Assembly: GCA_951230915.1 (NCBI GenBank)
Contig: OX579637.1
Span: forward strand, 11,222,001-11,286,000
DNA from: Antitrichia curtipendula
Lineage: Eukaryota > Streptophyta > Bryopsida > Hypnales > Leucodontaceae
Length of the DNA stretch: 64,000 bases
Reading direction: 5' to 3'
Part shown: positions 51,620 through 64,000 of the stretch, in pieces
Layout: each line of letters opens with the position of its first letter
Numbering within the stretch: position 1 is the stretch's first letter
The notes under the pieces: model-generated
The model's input: the letters and a program-made list of their open reading frames with translations, nothing else
The model's database searches: none
Told to the model about the DNA's origin: nothing
Program-made: the position numbers and the translations under genes

Positions 51620-54600
51620 TTCATGAAGTCAAACTCTTCACCCCATTTGCATCTTACACAATTCATTCTTCCATGGTTTCACGTCAAAAGTCCATGAACT
51701 TGGACGTGGGAGCCCTAAAGTACAGGATATGGTTGGTTCAATTATTTCACTTTCATTTGTCCATAATGTACCCCAAAATGTGCATGACCTTGAATATTTC
51801 ATGAAGTCAAACTCTTCACCCCATTTGCAACTTACACAATTCATTCTTCCATGGTTTCACGTCAAAAGTCCATGAACTTGGACGTGGGAGCCCTAAGTAC
51901 AGGATATGGTTCGTTCAATTATTTCACTTTCATTTGTCCATAATGTACCCCAAAATGTGCATGACCTTGAATATTTCATGAAGTCAAACTCTTCACCCCA
52001 TTTGCAACTTACACAATTCATTCTTCCATGGTTTCACGTCAAAATTCCATGAACTTGGACGTGAGAGCCCTAAAATACAAGATATGGTTGGTTCAATTAT
52101 TTTATTTTCATTTGTCCATAATGTACCCCAAAATGTGCATGACCTTGAATATTTCATGAAGTCAAACTCTTCACCCCATTTGCATCTTACACAATTCATT
52201 CTTCCATGGTTTCACGTCAAAAGTCCATGAACTTGGACGTGAGAGCCCTAAAGTACAGGATATGGTTGGTTCAATTATTTCACTTTCATTTGTCCATAAT
52301 GTACCCCAAAATGTGCATGACCTTGAATATTTCATGAAGTCAAACTCTTCACCCCATTTGCAACTTACACAAATCATTCTTCCATGGTTTCACGTCAAAA
52401 GTCCATGAACTTGGACGTGAGAGCCCTAAAATACAAGATATGGTTGGTTCAATTATTTTATTTTCATTTGTCCATAATGTACCCCAAAATGTGCATGACC
52501 TTGAATATTTCATGAAGTCAAACTCTTCACCCCATTTGCATCTTACACAATTCATTCTTCCATGGTTTCACGTCAAAAGTCCATGAACTTGGACGTGGGA
52601 GCCCTAAAGTACAGGATATGGTTGGTTCAATTATTTCACTTTCATTTGTCCATAATGTACCCCAAAATGTGCATGACCTTGAATATTTCATGAAGTCAAA
52701 CTCTTCACCCCATTTGCAACTTACACAATTCATTCTTCCATGGTTTCACGTCAAAAGTCCATGAACTTGGACGTGGGAGCCCTAAGTACAGGATATGGTT
52801 GGTTCAATTATTTCACTTTCATTTGTCCATAATGTACTCCAAAATGTGCATGACCTTGAATATTTCATGAGGTCAAGCTCTTCACCCCATTTGCAACTTA
52901 TACAATTCATTCTTCCATGGTTTCACGTCAAAAGTCCATGAACTTGGACGTGGGAGCCCTAAGTACAGGATATGGTTCGTTCAATTATTTTATTTTCATT
53001 TGTCCATAATGTACCCCAAAATGTGCATGACCTTGAATATTTCATGAAGTCAAGCTCTTCACCCCATTTGCAACTTATACAATTCATTCTTCCATGGTTT
53101 CACGTCAAAAGTCCATGAACTTGGACGTGGGAGCCCTAAGTACAGGATATGGTTGGTTCAATTGTTTCACTTTCATTTGTCCATAATGTACCCCAAAATG
53201 TGCATGACCTTGAATATTTCATGAAGTCCAACTCTTCACCTCATTTGCAACTTACACAATTCATTCTTCCATGGTTTCACGTCGAAATTCCATGAATTTG
53301 GACGTGGGAGCCCTAAAGTACAGGATATGGTTGGTTCAATTATTTCACTTCCATTTCTCTATAATGTACCCCAAAATGTGCATGACCTTGAATATTTCAT
53401 GAAGTCAAACTCTTCACCCCATTTGCAACTTACACAATTCATTCTTCCATGGTTTCACGTCAAAAGTCCATGAACTTGGACGTGGGAGCCCTAAGTACAG
53501 GATATGGTTGGTTCAATTATTTCACTTTCATTTCTCCATAATGTACCCCAAAATGTGCATGACCTTGAATATTTCATGAAGTCAAACTCTTCACCCCATT
53601 TGCAACTTACACAATTCATTCTTCCATGGTTTCACGTCAAAAGTCCATGAACTTGGACGTGGGAGCCCTAAAGTACAGGATATGGTTGGTTCAATTATTT
53701 CACTTTCATTTGTCCATAATGTACCCCAAAATGTGCATGACCTTGAATATTTCATGAAGTCAAACTCTTCACCCCATTTGCAACTTACACAAATCATTCT
53801 TCCATGGTTTCACGTCAAAAGTCCATGAACTTGGACGTGAGAGCCCTAAGTACAGGATATGGTTGGTTCAATTATTTCACTTTCATTTGTCCATAATGTA
53901 CCCCAAAATGTGCATGACCTTGAATATTTCATGAAGTCGAACTCTTCACCCCATTTGCATCTTACACAATTCATTCTTCCATGGTTTCACGTCAAAAGTC
54001 CATGAACTTGGACGTGGGAGCCCTAAGTACAGGATATGGTTGGTTCAATTATTTCACTTTCATTTGTCCATAATGTACCCCAAAATGTGCATGACCTTGA
54101 ATATTTCATGAAGTCAAACTCTTCACCCCATTTGCAACTTACACAATTCATTCTTCCATGGTTTCACGTCAAAAGTCCTTGAACTTGGACGTGGGAGCCC
54201 TAAAGTACAGGATATGGTTGGTTCAATTATTTCACTTTCATTTGTCCATAATGTACCCCAAAATGTGCATGACCTTGAATATTTCATGAAGTCAAACTCT
54301 TCACCCCATTTGCAACTTACACAAATCATTCTTCCATGGTTTCACGTCAAAAGTCCATGAACTTGGACGTGGGAGCCCTAAGTACAGGATATGGTTGGTT
54401 CAATTATTTCACTTTCATTTGTCCATAATGTACCCCAAAATGTGCATGACCTTGAATATTTCATGAAGTCAAACTCTTCACCCCATTTGCAACTTACACA
54501 ATTCATTCTTCCATGGTTTCACGTCAAAAGTCCTTGAACTTGGACGTGGGAGCCCTAAAGTACAGGATATGGTTGGTTCAATTATTTCACTTTCATTTGT

Positions 54601-54814
54601 CCATAATGTACCCCAAAATGTGCATGACCTTGAATATTTCATGAAGTCAAACTCTTCACCCCATTTGCAACTTACACAAATCATTCTTCCATGGTTTCAC
54701 GTCAAAAGTCCATGAACTTGGACGTGAGAGCCCTAAGTACAGGATATGGTTGGTTCAATTATTTCACTTTCATTTGTCCATAATGTACCCCAAAATGTGC
54801 ATGACCTTGAATAT
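51620..54814 (-). repeat. 18-monomer higher-order repeat (3,195 bp), copy 1
   Basis: Markers at 51638, 51993, 52171, 52349, 52527 and 53591 all recur exactly 3,195 bp further on. The TTGCAACTTATAC units with GTCAAGCTCTTC near 52873 and 53052 and the TTTCTCTATAATG unit near 53353 are shared. It also contains two 355-bp dimers with AAAGTCCTTGAAC. Confidence 0.85.
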
Positions 54815-57010
54815 TTCATGAAGTCAAACTCTTCACCCCATTTGCATCTTACACAATTCATTCTTCCATGGTTTCACGTCAAAAGTCCATGAACTTGGAC
54901 GTGGGAGCCCTAAAGTACAGGATATGGTTGGTTCAATTATTTCACTTTCATTTGTCCATAATGTACCCCAAAATGTGCATGACCTTGAATATTTCATGAA
55001 GTCAAACTCTTCACCCCATTTGCAACTTACACAATTCATTCTTCCATGGTTTCACGTCAAAAGTCCATGAACTTGGACGTGGGAGCCCTAAGTACAGGAT
55101 ATGGTTCGTTCAATTATTTCACTTTCATTTGTCCATAATGTACCCCAAAATGTGCATGACCTTGAATATTTCATGAAGTCAAACTCTTCACCCCATTTGC
55201 AACTTACACAATTCATTCTTCCATGGTTTCACGTCAAAATTCCATGAACTTGGACGTGAGAGCCCTAAAATACAAGATATGGTTGGTTCAATTATTTTAT
55301 TTTCATTTGTCCATAATGTACCCCAAAATGTGCATGACCTTGAATATTTCATGAAGTCAAACTCTTCACCCCATTTGCATCTTACACAATTCATTCTTCC
55401 ATGGTTTCACGTCAAAAGTCCATGAACTTGGACGTGAGAGCCCTAAAGTACAGGATATGGTTGGTTCAATTATTTCACTTTCATTTGTCCATAATGTACC
55501 CCAAAATGTGCATGACCTTGAATATTTCATGAAGTCAAACTCTTCACCCCATTTGCAACTTACACAAATCATTCTTCCATGGTTTCACGTCAAAAGTCCA
55601 TGAACTTGGACGTGAGAGCCCTAAAATACAAGATATGGTTGGTTCAATTATTTTATTTTCATTTGTCCATAATGTACCCCAAAATGTGCATGACCTTGAA
55701 TATTTCATGAAGTCAAACTCTTCACCCCATTTGCATCTTACACAATTCATTCTTCCATGGTTTCACGTCAAAAGTCCATGAACTTGGACGTGGGAGCCCT
55801 AAAGTACAGGATATGGTTGGTTCAATTATTTCACTTTCATTTGTCCATAATGTACCCCAAAATGTGCATGACCTTGAATATTTCATGAAGTCAAACTCTT
55901 CACCCCATTTGCAACTTACACAATTCATTCTTCCATGGTTTCACGTCAAAAGTCCATGAACTTGGACGTGGGAGCCCTAAGTACAGGATATGGTTGGTTC
56001 AATTATTTCACTTTCATTTGTCCATAATGTACCCCAAAATGTGCATGACCTTGAATATTTCATGAGGTCAAGCTCTTCACCCCATTTGCAACTTATACAA
56101 TTCATTCTTCCATGGTTTCACGTCAAAAGTCCATGAACTTGGACGTGGGAGCCCTAAGTACAGGATATGGTTCGTTCAATTATTTTATTTTCATTTGTCC
56201 ATAATGTACCCCAAAATGTGCATGACCTTGAATATTTCATGAAGTCAAGCTCTTCACCCCATTTGCAACTTATACAATTCATTCTTCCATGGTTTCACGT
56301 CAAAAGTCCATGAACTTGGACGTGGGAGCCCTAAGTACAGGATATGGTTGGTTCAATTGTTTCACTTTCATTTGTCCATAATGTACCCCAAAATGTGCAT
56401 GACCTTGAATATTTCATGAAGTCCAACTCTTCACCTCATTTGCAACTTACACAATTCATTCTTCCATGGTTTCACGTCGAAATTCCATGAATTTGGACGT
56501 GGGAGCCCTAAAGTACAGGATATGGTTGGTTCAATTATTTCACTTTCATTTCTCTATAATGTACCCCAAAATGTGCATGACCTTGAATATTTCATGAAGT
56601 CCAACTCTTCACCCCATTTGCAACTTACACAATTCATTCTTCCATGGTTTCACGTCAAAAGTCCATGAACTTGGACGTGGGAGCCCTAAGTACAGGATAT
56701 GGTTGGTTCAATTATTTCACTTTCATTTCTCCATAATGTACCCCAAAATGTGCATGACCTTGAATATTTCATGAAGTCAAACTCTTCACCCCATTTGCAA
56801 CTTACACAATTCATTCTTCCATGGTTTCACGTCAAAAGTCCATGAACTTGGACGTGGGAGCCCTAAAGTACAGGATATGGTTGGTTCAATTATTTCACTT
56901 TCATTTGTCCATAATGTACCCCAAAATGTGCATGACCTTGAATATTTCATGAAGTCAAACTCTTCACCCCATTTGCAACTTACACAAATCATTCTTCCAT
57001 GGTTTCACGT
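54815..57010 (-). repeat. 18-monomer higher-order repeat, copy 2 (tandem, partial)
   Basis: Markers at 54833, 55188, 55366, 55544, 55722 and 56786 keep the 3,195-bp offset. The copy ends near 57010, before the full unit length. Confidence 0.83.
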
Positions 57011-58899
57011 CAAAAGTCCATGAACTTGGACGTGAGAGCCCTAAGTACAGGATATGGTTGGTTCAATTATTTTATTTTCATTTGTCCATAATGTACCCCA
57101 AAATGTGCATGACCTTGAATATTTCATGTAGTCAATCTCTTCACCCCATTTGCAACTTACACAATTCATTCTTCCATGGTTTCACGTCAAAAGTCCATGA
57201 ACTTGGACGTGGGAGCCCTAAGTACAGGATATGGTTGGTTCAATTATTTCACTTGCATTTGTCCATAATGTACCCCAAAATGTGCATGACCTTGAATATT
57301 TCATGAAGTCAAACTCTTCACCTCATTTGCAACTTACACAATTCATTCTTCCATGGTTTCACGTCGAAATTCCATGAATTTGGACGTGAGAGCCCTAAAG
57401 TACAGGATATGGTTCGTTCAATTGTTTCACTTTCATTTGTCCATAATGTACTCCAAAATGTGCATGACCTTGAATATTTCATGAAGTCAAACTCTTCACC
57501 CCATTTGCAACTTACACAATTCATTCTTCCATGGTTTCACGTCAAAAGTCCATGAACTTGGACGTGAGAGCCCTAAGTACAGGATATGGTTCGTTCAATT
57601 GTTTCACTTTCATTTGTCCATAATGTACCCCAAAATGTGCATGACCTTGAATATTTCATGAAGTCAATCTCTTCACCCCATTTGCAACTTACACAATTCA
57701 TTCTTCCATGGTTTCACGTCAAAAGTCCATGAACTTGGACGTGGGAGCCCTAAGTACAGGATATGGTTGGTTCAATTATTTCACTTTCATTTGTCCATAA
57801 TGTACCCCAAAATGTGCATGACCTTGAATATTTCATGAAGTCAAACTCTTCACCTCATTTGCAACTTACACAATTCATTCTTCCATGGTTTCACGTCGAA
57901 ATTCCATGAATTTGGACGTGGGAGCCGTAAAGTACAGGATATGGTTGGTTCAATTATTTCACTTTCATTTGTCCATAATGTACCCCAAAATGTGCATGAC
58001 GTTGAATATTTCATGAAGTCAATCTCTTCACCCCATTTGCAACTTACACAATTCATTCTTCCATGGTTTCACGTCAAAAGTCCATGAACTTGGACGTGAG
58101 AGCCCTAAGTACAGGATATGGTTGGTTCAATTATTTTATTTTCATTTGTCCATAATGTACCCCAAAATGTGCATGACCTTGAATATTTCATGAAGTCCAA
58201 CTCTTCACCCCATTTGCAACTTACACAATTCATTCTTCCATGGTTTCACGTCAAAAGTCCATGAACTTGGACGTGAGAGCCCTAAGTACAGGATATGGTT
58301 GGTTCAATTATTTTATTTTCATTTGTCCATAATGTACCCCAAAATGTGCATGACCTTGAATATTTCATGAAGTCAAACTCTTCACCCCATTTGCAACTTA
58401 CACAATTCATTCTTCCATGGTTTCACGTCAAAAGTCCATGAACTTGGACGTGAGAGCCCTAAGTACAGGATATGGTTGGTTCAATTATTTTATTTTCATT
58501 TGTCCATAATGTACCCCAAAATGTGCATGACCTTGAATATTTCATGTAGTCAATCTCTTCACCCCATTTGCAACTTATACAATTCATTCTTCCATGGTTT
58601 CACGTCAAAAGTCCATGAACTTGGACGTGGGAGCCCTAAGTACAGGATATGGTTGGTTCAATTATTTCACTTTCATTTGTCCATAATGTACCCCAAAATG
58701 TGCATGACCTTGAATATTTCATGTAGTCAATCTCTTCACCCCATTTGCAACTTATACAATTCATTCTTCCATGGTTTCACGTCAAAAGTCCATGAACTTG
58801 GACGTGGGAGCCCTAAGTAGAGGATATGGTTGGTTCAATTATTTCACTTTCATTTGTCCATAATGTACCCCAAAATGTGCATGACCTTGAATATTTCAT

Positions 58900-61203
58900 G
58901 AAGTCTATCTCTTCACCTCATTTGCAACTTACACAATTCATTCTTCGATGGTTTCACGTCGAAATTCCATGAATTTGGACATGGGAGCCCTAAAGTACAG
59001 GATATGGTTGGTTCGATTGTTTCACTTTCATTTGTCCATAATGTACTCCAAAATGTGCATGACCTTGAATATTTCATGAAGTCAAACTCTTCACCCCATT
59101 TGCAATTTACACAATTTATTCTTCCATAGTTTCACGTCAAAAGTCCATGAACTTGGACGTGAGAGCCCTAAGTACAGGATATGGTTGGTTCAATTATTTT
59201 ATTTTCATTTGTCCATAATGTACCCCAAAATGTGCATGACCTTGAATATTTCATGAAGTCAATCTCTTCACCCCATTTGCAACTTACACAATTCATTCTT
59301 CCATGGTTTCACGTCAAAAGTCCATGAACTTGGACGTGAGAGCCCTAAGTACAAGATATGGTTGGTTCAATTGTTTCACTTTCATTTGTCCATAATGTAC
59401 CCCAAAATGTGCATGACCTTGAATATTTCATGTAGTCAATCTCTTCACCCCATTTGCAACTTACACAATTCATTCTTCCATGGTTTCACGTCAAAAGTCC
59501 ATGAACTTGGACGTGGGAGCCCTAAGTACAGGATATGGTTGGTTCAATTATTTTATTTTCATTTGTCCACAATGTACCCCAAAATGTGCATGACCTTGAA
59601 TATTTCATGAAGTCCAACTCTTCACCCCATTTGCAACTTACACAATTCATTCTTCCATGGTTTCACGTCAAAAGTCCATGAACTTGGACGTGGGAGCCCT
59701 AAGTACAGGATATGGTTCGTTCAATTATTTTATTTTCATTTGTCCATAATGTACCCCAAAATGTGCATGACCTTGAATATTTCATGAAGTCCAACTCTTC
59801 ACCCCATTTGCATCTTACACAATTCATTCTTCCATGGTTTCACGTCAAAAGTCCATGAACTTGGACGTGGGAGCCCTAAAGTACAGGATATGGTTGGTTC
59901 AATTATTTCACTTTCATTTGTCCATAATGTACCCCAAAATGTGCATGACCTTGAATATTTCATGAAGTCCAACTCTTCACCCCATTTGCAACTTACACAA
60001 TTCATTCTTCCATGGTTTCACGTCGAAATTCCATGAACTTGGACGTGGGAGCCCTAAGTACAGGATATGGTTGGTTCAATTATTTCACTTTCATTTGTCC
60101 ATAATGTACCCCAAAATGTGCATGACCTTGAATATTTCATGAAGTCAAACTCTTCACCCCATTTGCAACTTACACAATTCATTCTTCCATGGTTTCACGT
60201 CAAAAGTCCATGAAGTTGGACGTGGGAGCTCTAAGTACAGGATATGGTTGGTTCAATTATTTTATTTTCATTTGTCCACAATGTACCCCAAAATGTGCAT
60301 GACCTTGAATATTTCATGAAGTCCAACTCTTCACCCCATTTGCAACTTACACAATTCATTCTTCCATGGTTTCACGTCAAAAGTCCATGAACTTGGACGT
60401 GAGAGCCCTAAGTACAGGATATGGTTGGTTCAATTATTTCACTTTCATTTGTCCATAATGTACCCCAAAATGTGCATGACCTTGAATATTTCATGAAGTC
60501 AAACTCCACACCCCATTTGCAACTTACACAATTCATTCTTCCATGGTTTCACGTCAAAAGTCCATGAAGTTGGACGTGGGAGCTCTAAGTACAGGATATG
60601 GTTGGTTCAATTATTTTATTTTCATTTGTCCACAATGTACCCCAAAATGTGCATGACCTTGAATATTTCATGAAGTCCAACTCTTCACCCCATTTGCAAC
60701 TTACACAATTCATTCTTCCATGGTTTCACGTCAAAAGTCCATGAACTTGGACGTGGGAGCCCTAAGTACAGGATATGGTTCGTTCAATTATTTTATTTTC
60801 ATTTGTCCATAATGTACCCCAAAATGTGCATGACCTTGAATATTTCATGAAGTCCAACTCTTCACCCCATTTGCATCTTACACAATTCATTCTTCCATGG
60901 TTTCACGTCAAAAGTCCATGAACTTGGACGTGGGAGCCCTAAAGTACAGGATATGGTTGGTTCAATTATTTCACTTTCATTTGTCCATAATGTACCCCAA
61001 AATGTGCATGACCTTGAATATTTCATGAAGTCAAACTCTTCACCCCATTTGCAACTTACACAATTCATTCTTCCATGGTTTCACGTCAAAAGTCCATGAA
61101 CTTGGACGTGGGAGCCCTAAGTAGAGGATATGGTTGGTTCAATTATTTCACTTTCATTTGTCCATAATGTACCCCAAAATGTGCATGACCTTGAATATTT
61201 CAT
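58900..61203 (-). repeat. 13-monomer higher-order repeat (2,304 bp), copy 1
   Basis: Markers at 59362, 59799 and 60862 recur 2,304 bp on. Rare states TTTGGACATGGGAGC near 58974, TTCCATAGTTTCACG near 59121 and the AAGTTGGACGTGGGAGCTC units are shared in order. A change CAAACTCCACACCCC near 60500 recurs near 62803. Confidence 0.85.
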
Positions 61204-63400
61204 GAAGTCAAACTCTTCACCGCATTTGCAACTTACACAATTCATTCTTCGATGGTTTCACGTCGAAATTCCATGAATTTGGACATGGGAGCCCTAAAGT
61301 ACAGGATATGGTTGGTTCGATTGTTTCACTTTCATTTGTCCATAATGTACTCCAAAATGTGCATGACCTTGAATATTTCATGAAGTCAAACTCTTCACCC
61401 CATTTGCAATTTACACAATTTATTCTTCCATAGTTTCACGTCAAAAGTCCATGAACTTGGACGTGAGAGCCCTAAGTACAGGATATGGTTGGTTCAATTA
61501 TTTTATTTTCATTTGTCCATAATGTACCCCAAAATGTGCATGACCTTGAATATTTCATGAAGTCAAACTCTTCACCCCATTTGCAACTTACACAATTCAT
61601 TCTTCCATGGTTTCACGTCAAAAGTCCATGAACTTGGACGTGAGAGCCCTAAGTACAAGATATGGTTGGTTCAATTGTTTCACTTTCATTTGTCCATAAT
61701 GTACCCCAAAATGTGCATGACCTTGAATATTTCATGTAGTCAATCTCTTCACCCCATTTGCAACTTACACAATTCATTCTTCCATGGTTTCACGTCAAAA
61801 GTCCATGAACTTGGACGTGGGAGCCCTAAGTACAGGATATGGTTGGTTCAATTATTTTATTTTCATTTGTCCACAATGTACCCCAAAATGTGCATGACCT
61901 TGAATATTTCATGAAGTCCAACTCTTCACCCCATTTGCAACTTACACAATTCATTCTTCCATGGTTTCACGTCAAAAGTCCATGAACTTGGACGTGGGAG
62001 CCCTAAGTACAGGATATGGTTCGTTCAATTATTTTATTTTCATTTGTCCATAATGTACCCCAAAATGTGCATGACCTTGAATATTTCATGAAGTCCAACT
62101 CTTCACCCCATTTGCATCTTACACAATTCATTCTTCCATGGTTTCACGTCAAAAGTCCATGAACTTGGACGTGGGAGCCCTAAAGTACAGGATATGGTTG
62201 GTTCAATTATTTCACTTTCATTTGTCCATAATGTACCCCAAAATGTGCATGACCTTGAATATTTCATGAAGTCAAACTCTTCACCCCATTTGCAACTTAC
62301 ACAATTCATTCTTCCATGGTTTCACGTCGAAATTCCATGAACTTGGACGTGGGAGCCCTAAGTACAGGATATGGTTGGTTCAATTATTTCACTTTCATTT
62401 GTCCATAATGTACCCCAAAATGTGCATGACCTTGAATATTTCATGAAGTCAAACTCTTCACCCCATTTGCAACTTACACAATTCATTCTTCCATGGTTTC
62501 ACGTCAAAAGTCCATGAAGTTGGACGTGGGAGCTCTAAGTACAGGATATGGTTGGTTCAATTATTTTATTTTCATTTGTCCACAATGTACCCCAAAATGT
62601 GCATGACCTTGAATATTTCATGAAGTCCAACTCTTCACCCCATTTGCAACTTACACAATTCATTCTTCCATGGTTTCACGTCAAAAGTCCATGAACTTGG
62701 ACGTGAGAGCCCTAAGTACAGGATATGGTTGGTTCAATTATTTCACTTTCATTTGTCCATAATGTACCCCAAAATGTGCATGACCTTGAATATTTCATGA
62801 AGTCAAACTCCACACCCCATTTGCAACTTACACAATTCATTCTTCCATGGTTTCACGTCAAAAGTCCATGAAGTTGGACGTGGGAGCTCTAAGTACAGGA
62901 TATGGTTGGTTCAATTATTTTATTTTCATTTGTCCACAATGTACCCCAAAATGTGCATGACCTTGAATATTTCATGAAGTCCAACTCTTCACCCCATTTG
63001 CAACTTACACAATTCATTCTTCCATGGTTTCACGTCAAAAGTCCATGAACTTGGACGTGGGAGCCCTAAGTACAGGATATGGTTCGTTCAATTATTTTAT
63101 TTTCATTTGTCCATAATGTACCCCAAAATGTGCATGACCTTGAATATTTCATGAAGTCCAACTCTTCACCCCATTTGCATCTTACACAATTCATTCTTCC
63201 ATGGTTTCACGTCAAAAGTCCATGAACTTGGACGTGGGAGCCCTAAAGTACAGGATATGGTTGGTTCAATTATTTCACTTTCATTTGTCCATAATGTACC
63301 CCAAAATGTGCATGACCTTGAATATTTCATGAAGTCAAACTCTTCACCCCATTTGCAACTTACACAATTCATTCTTCCATGGTTTCACGTCAAAAGTCCA
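61204..63400 (-). repeat. 13-monomer higher-order repeat, copy 2 (tandem)
   Basis: Markers at 61666, 62103 and 63166 sit 2,304 bp from copy 1. The length class (13 monomers, about 2,305 bp) equals one seen in the left arm (8346 to 10652), although the marker states are different. Confidence 0.83.
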
Positions 63401-64000
63401 TGAACTTGGACGTGGGAGCCCTAAGTACAGGATATGGTTGGTTCAATTATTTTATTTTCATTTGTCCACAATGTACCCCAAAATGTGCATGACCTTGAAT
63501 ATTTCATGAAGTCCAACTCTTCACCCCATTTGCAACTTACACAATTCATTCTTCCATGGTTTCACGTCAAAAGTCCATGAACTTGGACGTGGGAGCCCTA
63601 AGTACAGGATATGGTTCGTTCAATTATTTTATTTTCATTTGTCCATAATGTACCCCAAAATGTGCATGACCTTGAATATTTCATGAAGTCAAACTCTTCA
63701 CCTCATTTGCAACTTACACAATTCATTCTTCCATGGTTTCACGTCAAAATTCCATGAACTTGGACGTGGGAGCCCTAAGTACAGGATATGGTTGGTTCAA
63801 TTATTTTATTTTCATTTGTCCACAATGTACCCCAAAATGTGCATGACCTTGAATATTTCATGAAGTCCAACTCTTCACCCCATTTGCAACTTACACAATT
63901 CATTCTTCCATGGTTTCACGTCAAAAGTCCATGAACTTGGACGTGGGAGCCCTAAGTACAGGATATGGTTCGTTCAATTATTTTATTTTCATTTGTCCAT

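Larger units (their letters stand above)
33086..64000 (-). repeat. Right satellite arm: same family, - orientation
   Basis: About 174 head-to-tail monomers of 177 or 178 bp, the reverse complement of the left-arm family, continuing past the window end. Right-arm-specific states, written on the minus strand: AAATGAAAGTGAAATAA in many units, GAACGAACC for GAACCAACC in some, GAAGAGTTGGACTTCATG and GAGATTGACTACATG variants, and mostly GGACTTTTGACG. The 177-bp class arises by loss of one A in CCCTAAAGTAC (giving CCCTAAGTAC), a different indel from that of the left arm. The GCACATTTTGG form is practically fixed here. No gene or other element was seen inside the arm. Confidence 0.97.

Noticed and set aside
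6186..61914. Longer frames of 82-153 codons within the arms on either strand
   Set aside because: They are two or three satellite monomers joined in frame by single-base deletions or 177-bp units. The translated text repeats the same monomer reading.
9..63372. About one hundred 68-codon open frames (Cys- and Trp-rich, starting MNCVSCKW) that look like a tandem family of small peptides
   Set aside because: They arise from the satellite itself. The frame opens at AATGAATTG and stops at GGGGTGAAG of the next monomer, and it is open only when the unit is 178 bp long. Units of 177 bp destroy it. Substitutions do not favour the reading frame, there is no promoter or spacing, and the frames overlap by 29 bases.
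1..64000. CRISPR array
   Set aside because: The repeat unit is 177-178 bp with no short repeat and unique spacer alternation, and no cas genes are present.
1..64000. CENP-B box or known centromere protein motif in the monomer
   Set aside because: The best candidate around TCGAACCAACCATATCC lacks the required CGGG part. No match by eye to the mammalian motif, and plants generally lack it.
1..64000. Fold-back assembly artefact producing a false inverted repeat
   Set aside because: The arms carry different diagnostic variants, different length-changing indels and different higher-order units, so one is not a reverse copy of the other. A misjoin of two real arrays at the spacer cannot be excluded without reads.
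1..64000. 5S rRNA or tRNA tandem array
   Set aside because: The unit length is wrong and no internal promoter boxes or cloverleaf-like segments are seen.

Overview
The window is almost entirely one satellite DNA family: AT-rich tandem monomers of 177 or 178 bp in two long arms of opposite orientation around a spacer of about 3 kb. The host looks like a land plant nuclear genome. The evidence is a short interstitial TTTAGGG tract (plant-type telomere heptamer) in the spacer, a monomer length typical of plant centromeric or subtelomeric satellites, a likely spliceosomal acceptor site, and no bacterial gene structure. I do not recognise the satellite and cannot name the species.

Layout. Positions 1-30080 are the left arm, about 170 monomers read on the + strand. 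Positions 30081-33085 are the spacer. Positions 33086-64000 are the right arm, about 174 monomers of the same family read on the - strand. Both arms run off the window and both point towards the spacer. Each arm has its own diagnostic variants, so the right arm is not a simple mirror copy of the left. Both arms contain nested segmental duplications (higher-order repeats) of 2 to 54 monomers.

Spacer, left to right. First comes a minus-strand broken coding region (30082-30671) with an acidic Ser/Asp stretch. It has one in-frame TGA, then about 57 more open codons that stop only where the left satellite arm begins. Next is a non-coding stretch (30680-31620) carrying six near-perfect palindromes of the form AGGTCGANTCGACCT at 109-152 bp spacing. 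A region of ambiguous coding potential follows (31634-32083), then AT-rich DNA with a T12 run and about four TTTAGGG units (32312-32341). Last come about four strongly diverged satellite monomers (32447-33085), still in the + orientation, abutting the inverted right arm.

There is no gene system working together here. The roughly one hundred short open frames in the arms (mostly 68 codons) are by-products of the monomer sequence and its 178-bp length and are not annotated as genes. The points of most interest are the palindrome series in the spacer, the head-to-head architecture with breakpoints clustered in one part of the monomer, the degenerate monomers that record an older orientation, and the gene remnant cut by the left arm.
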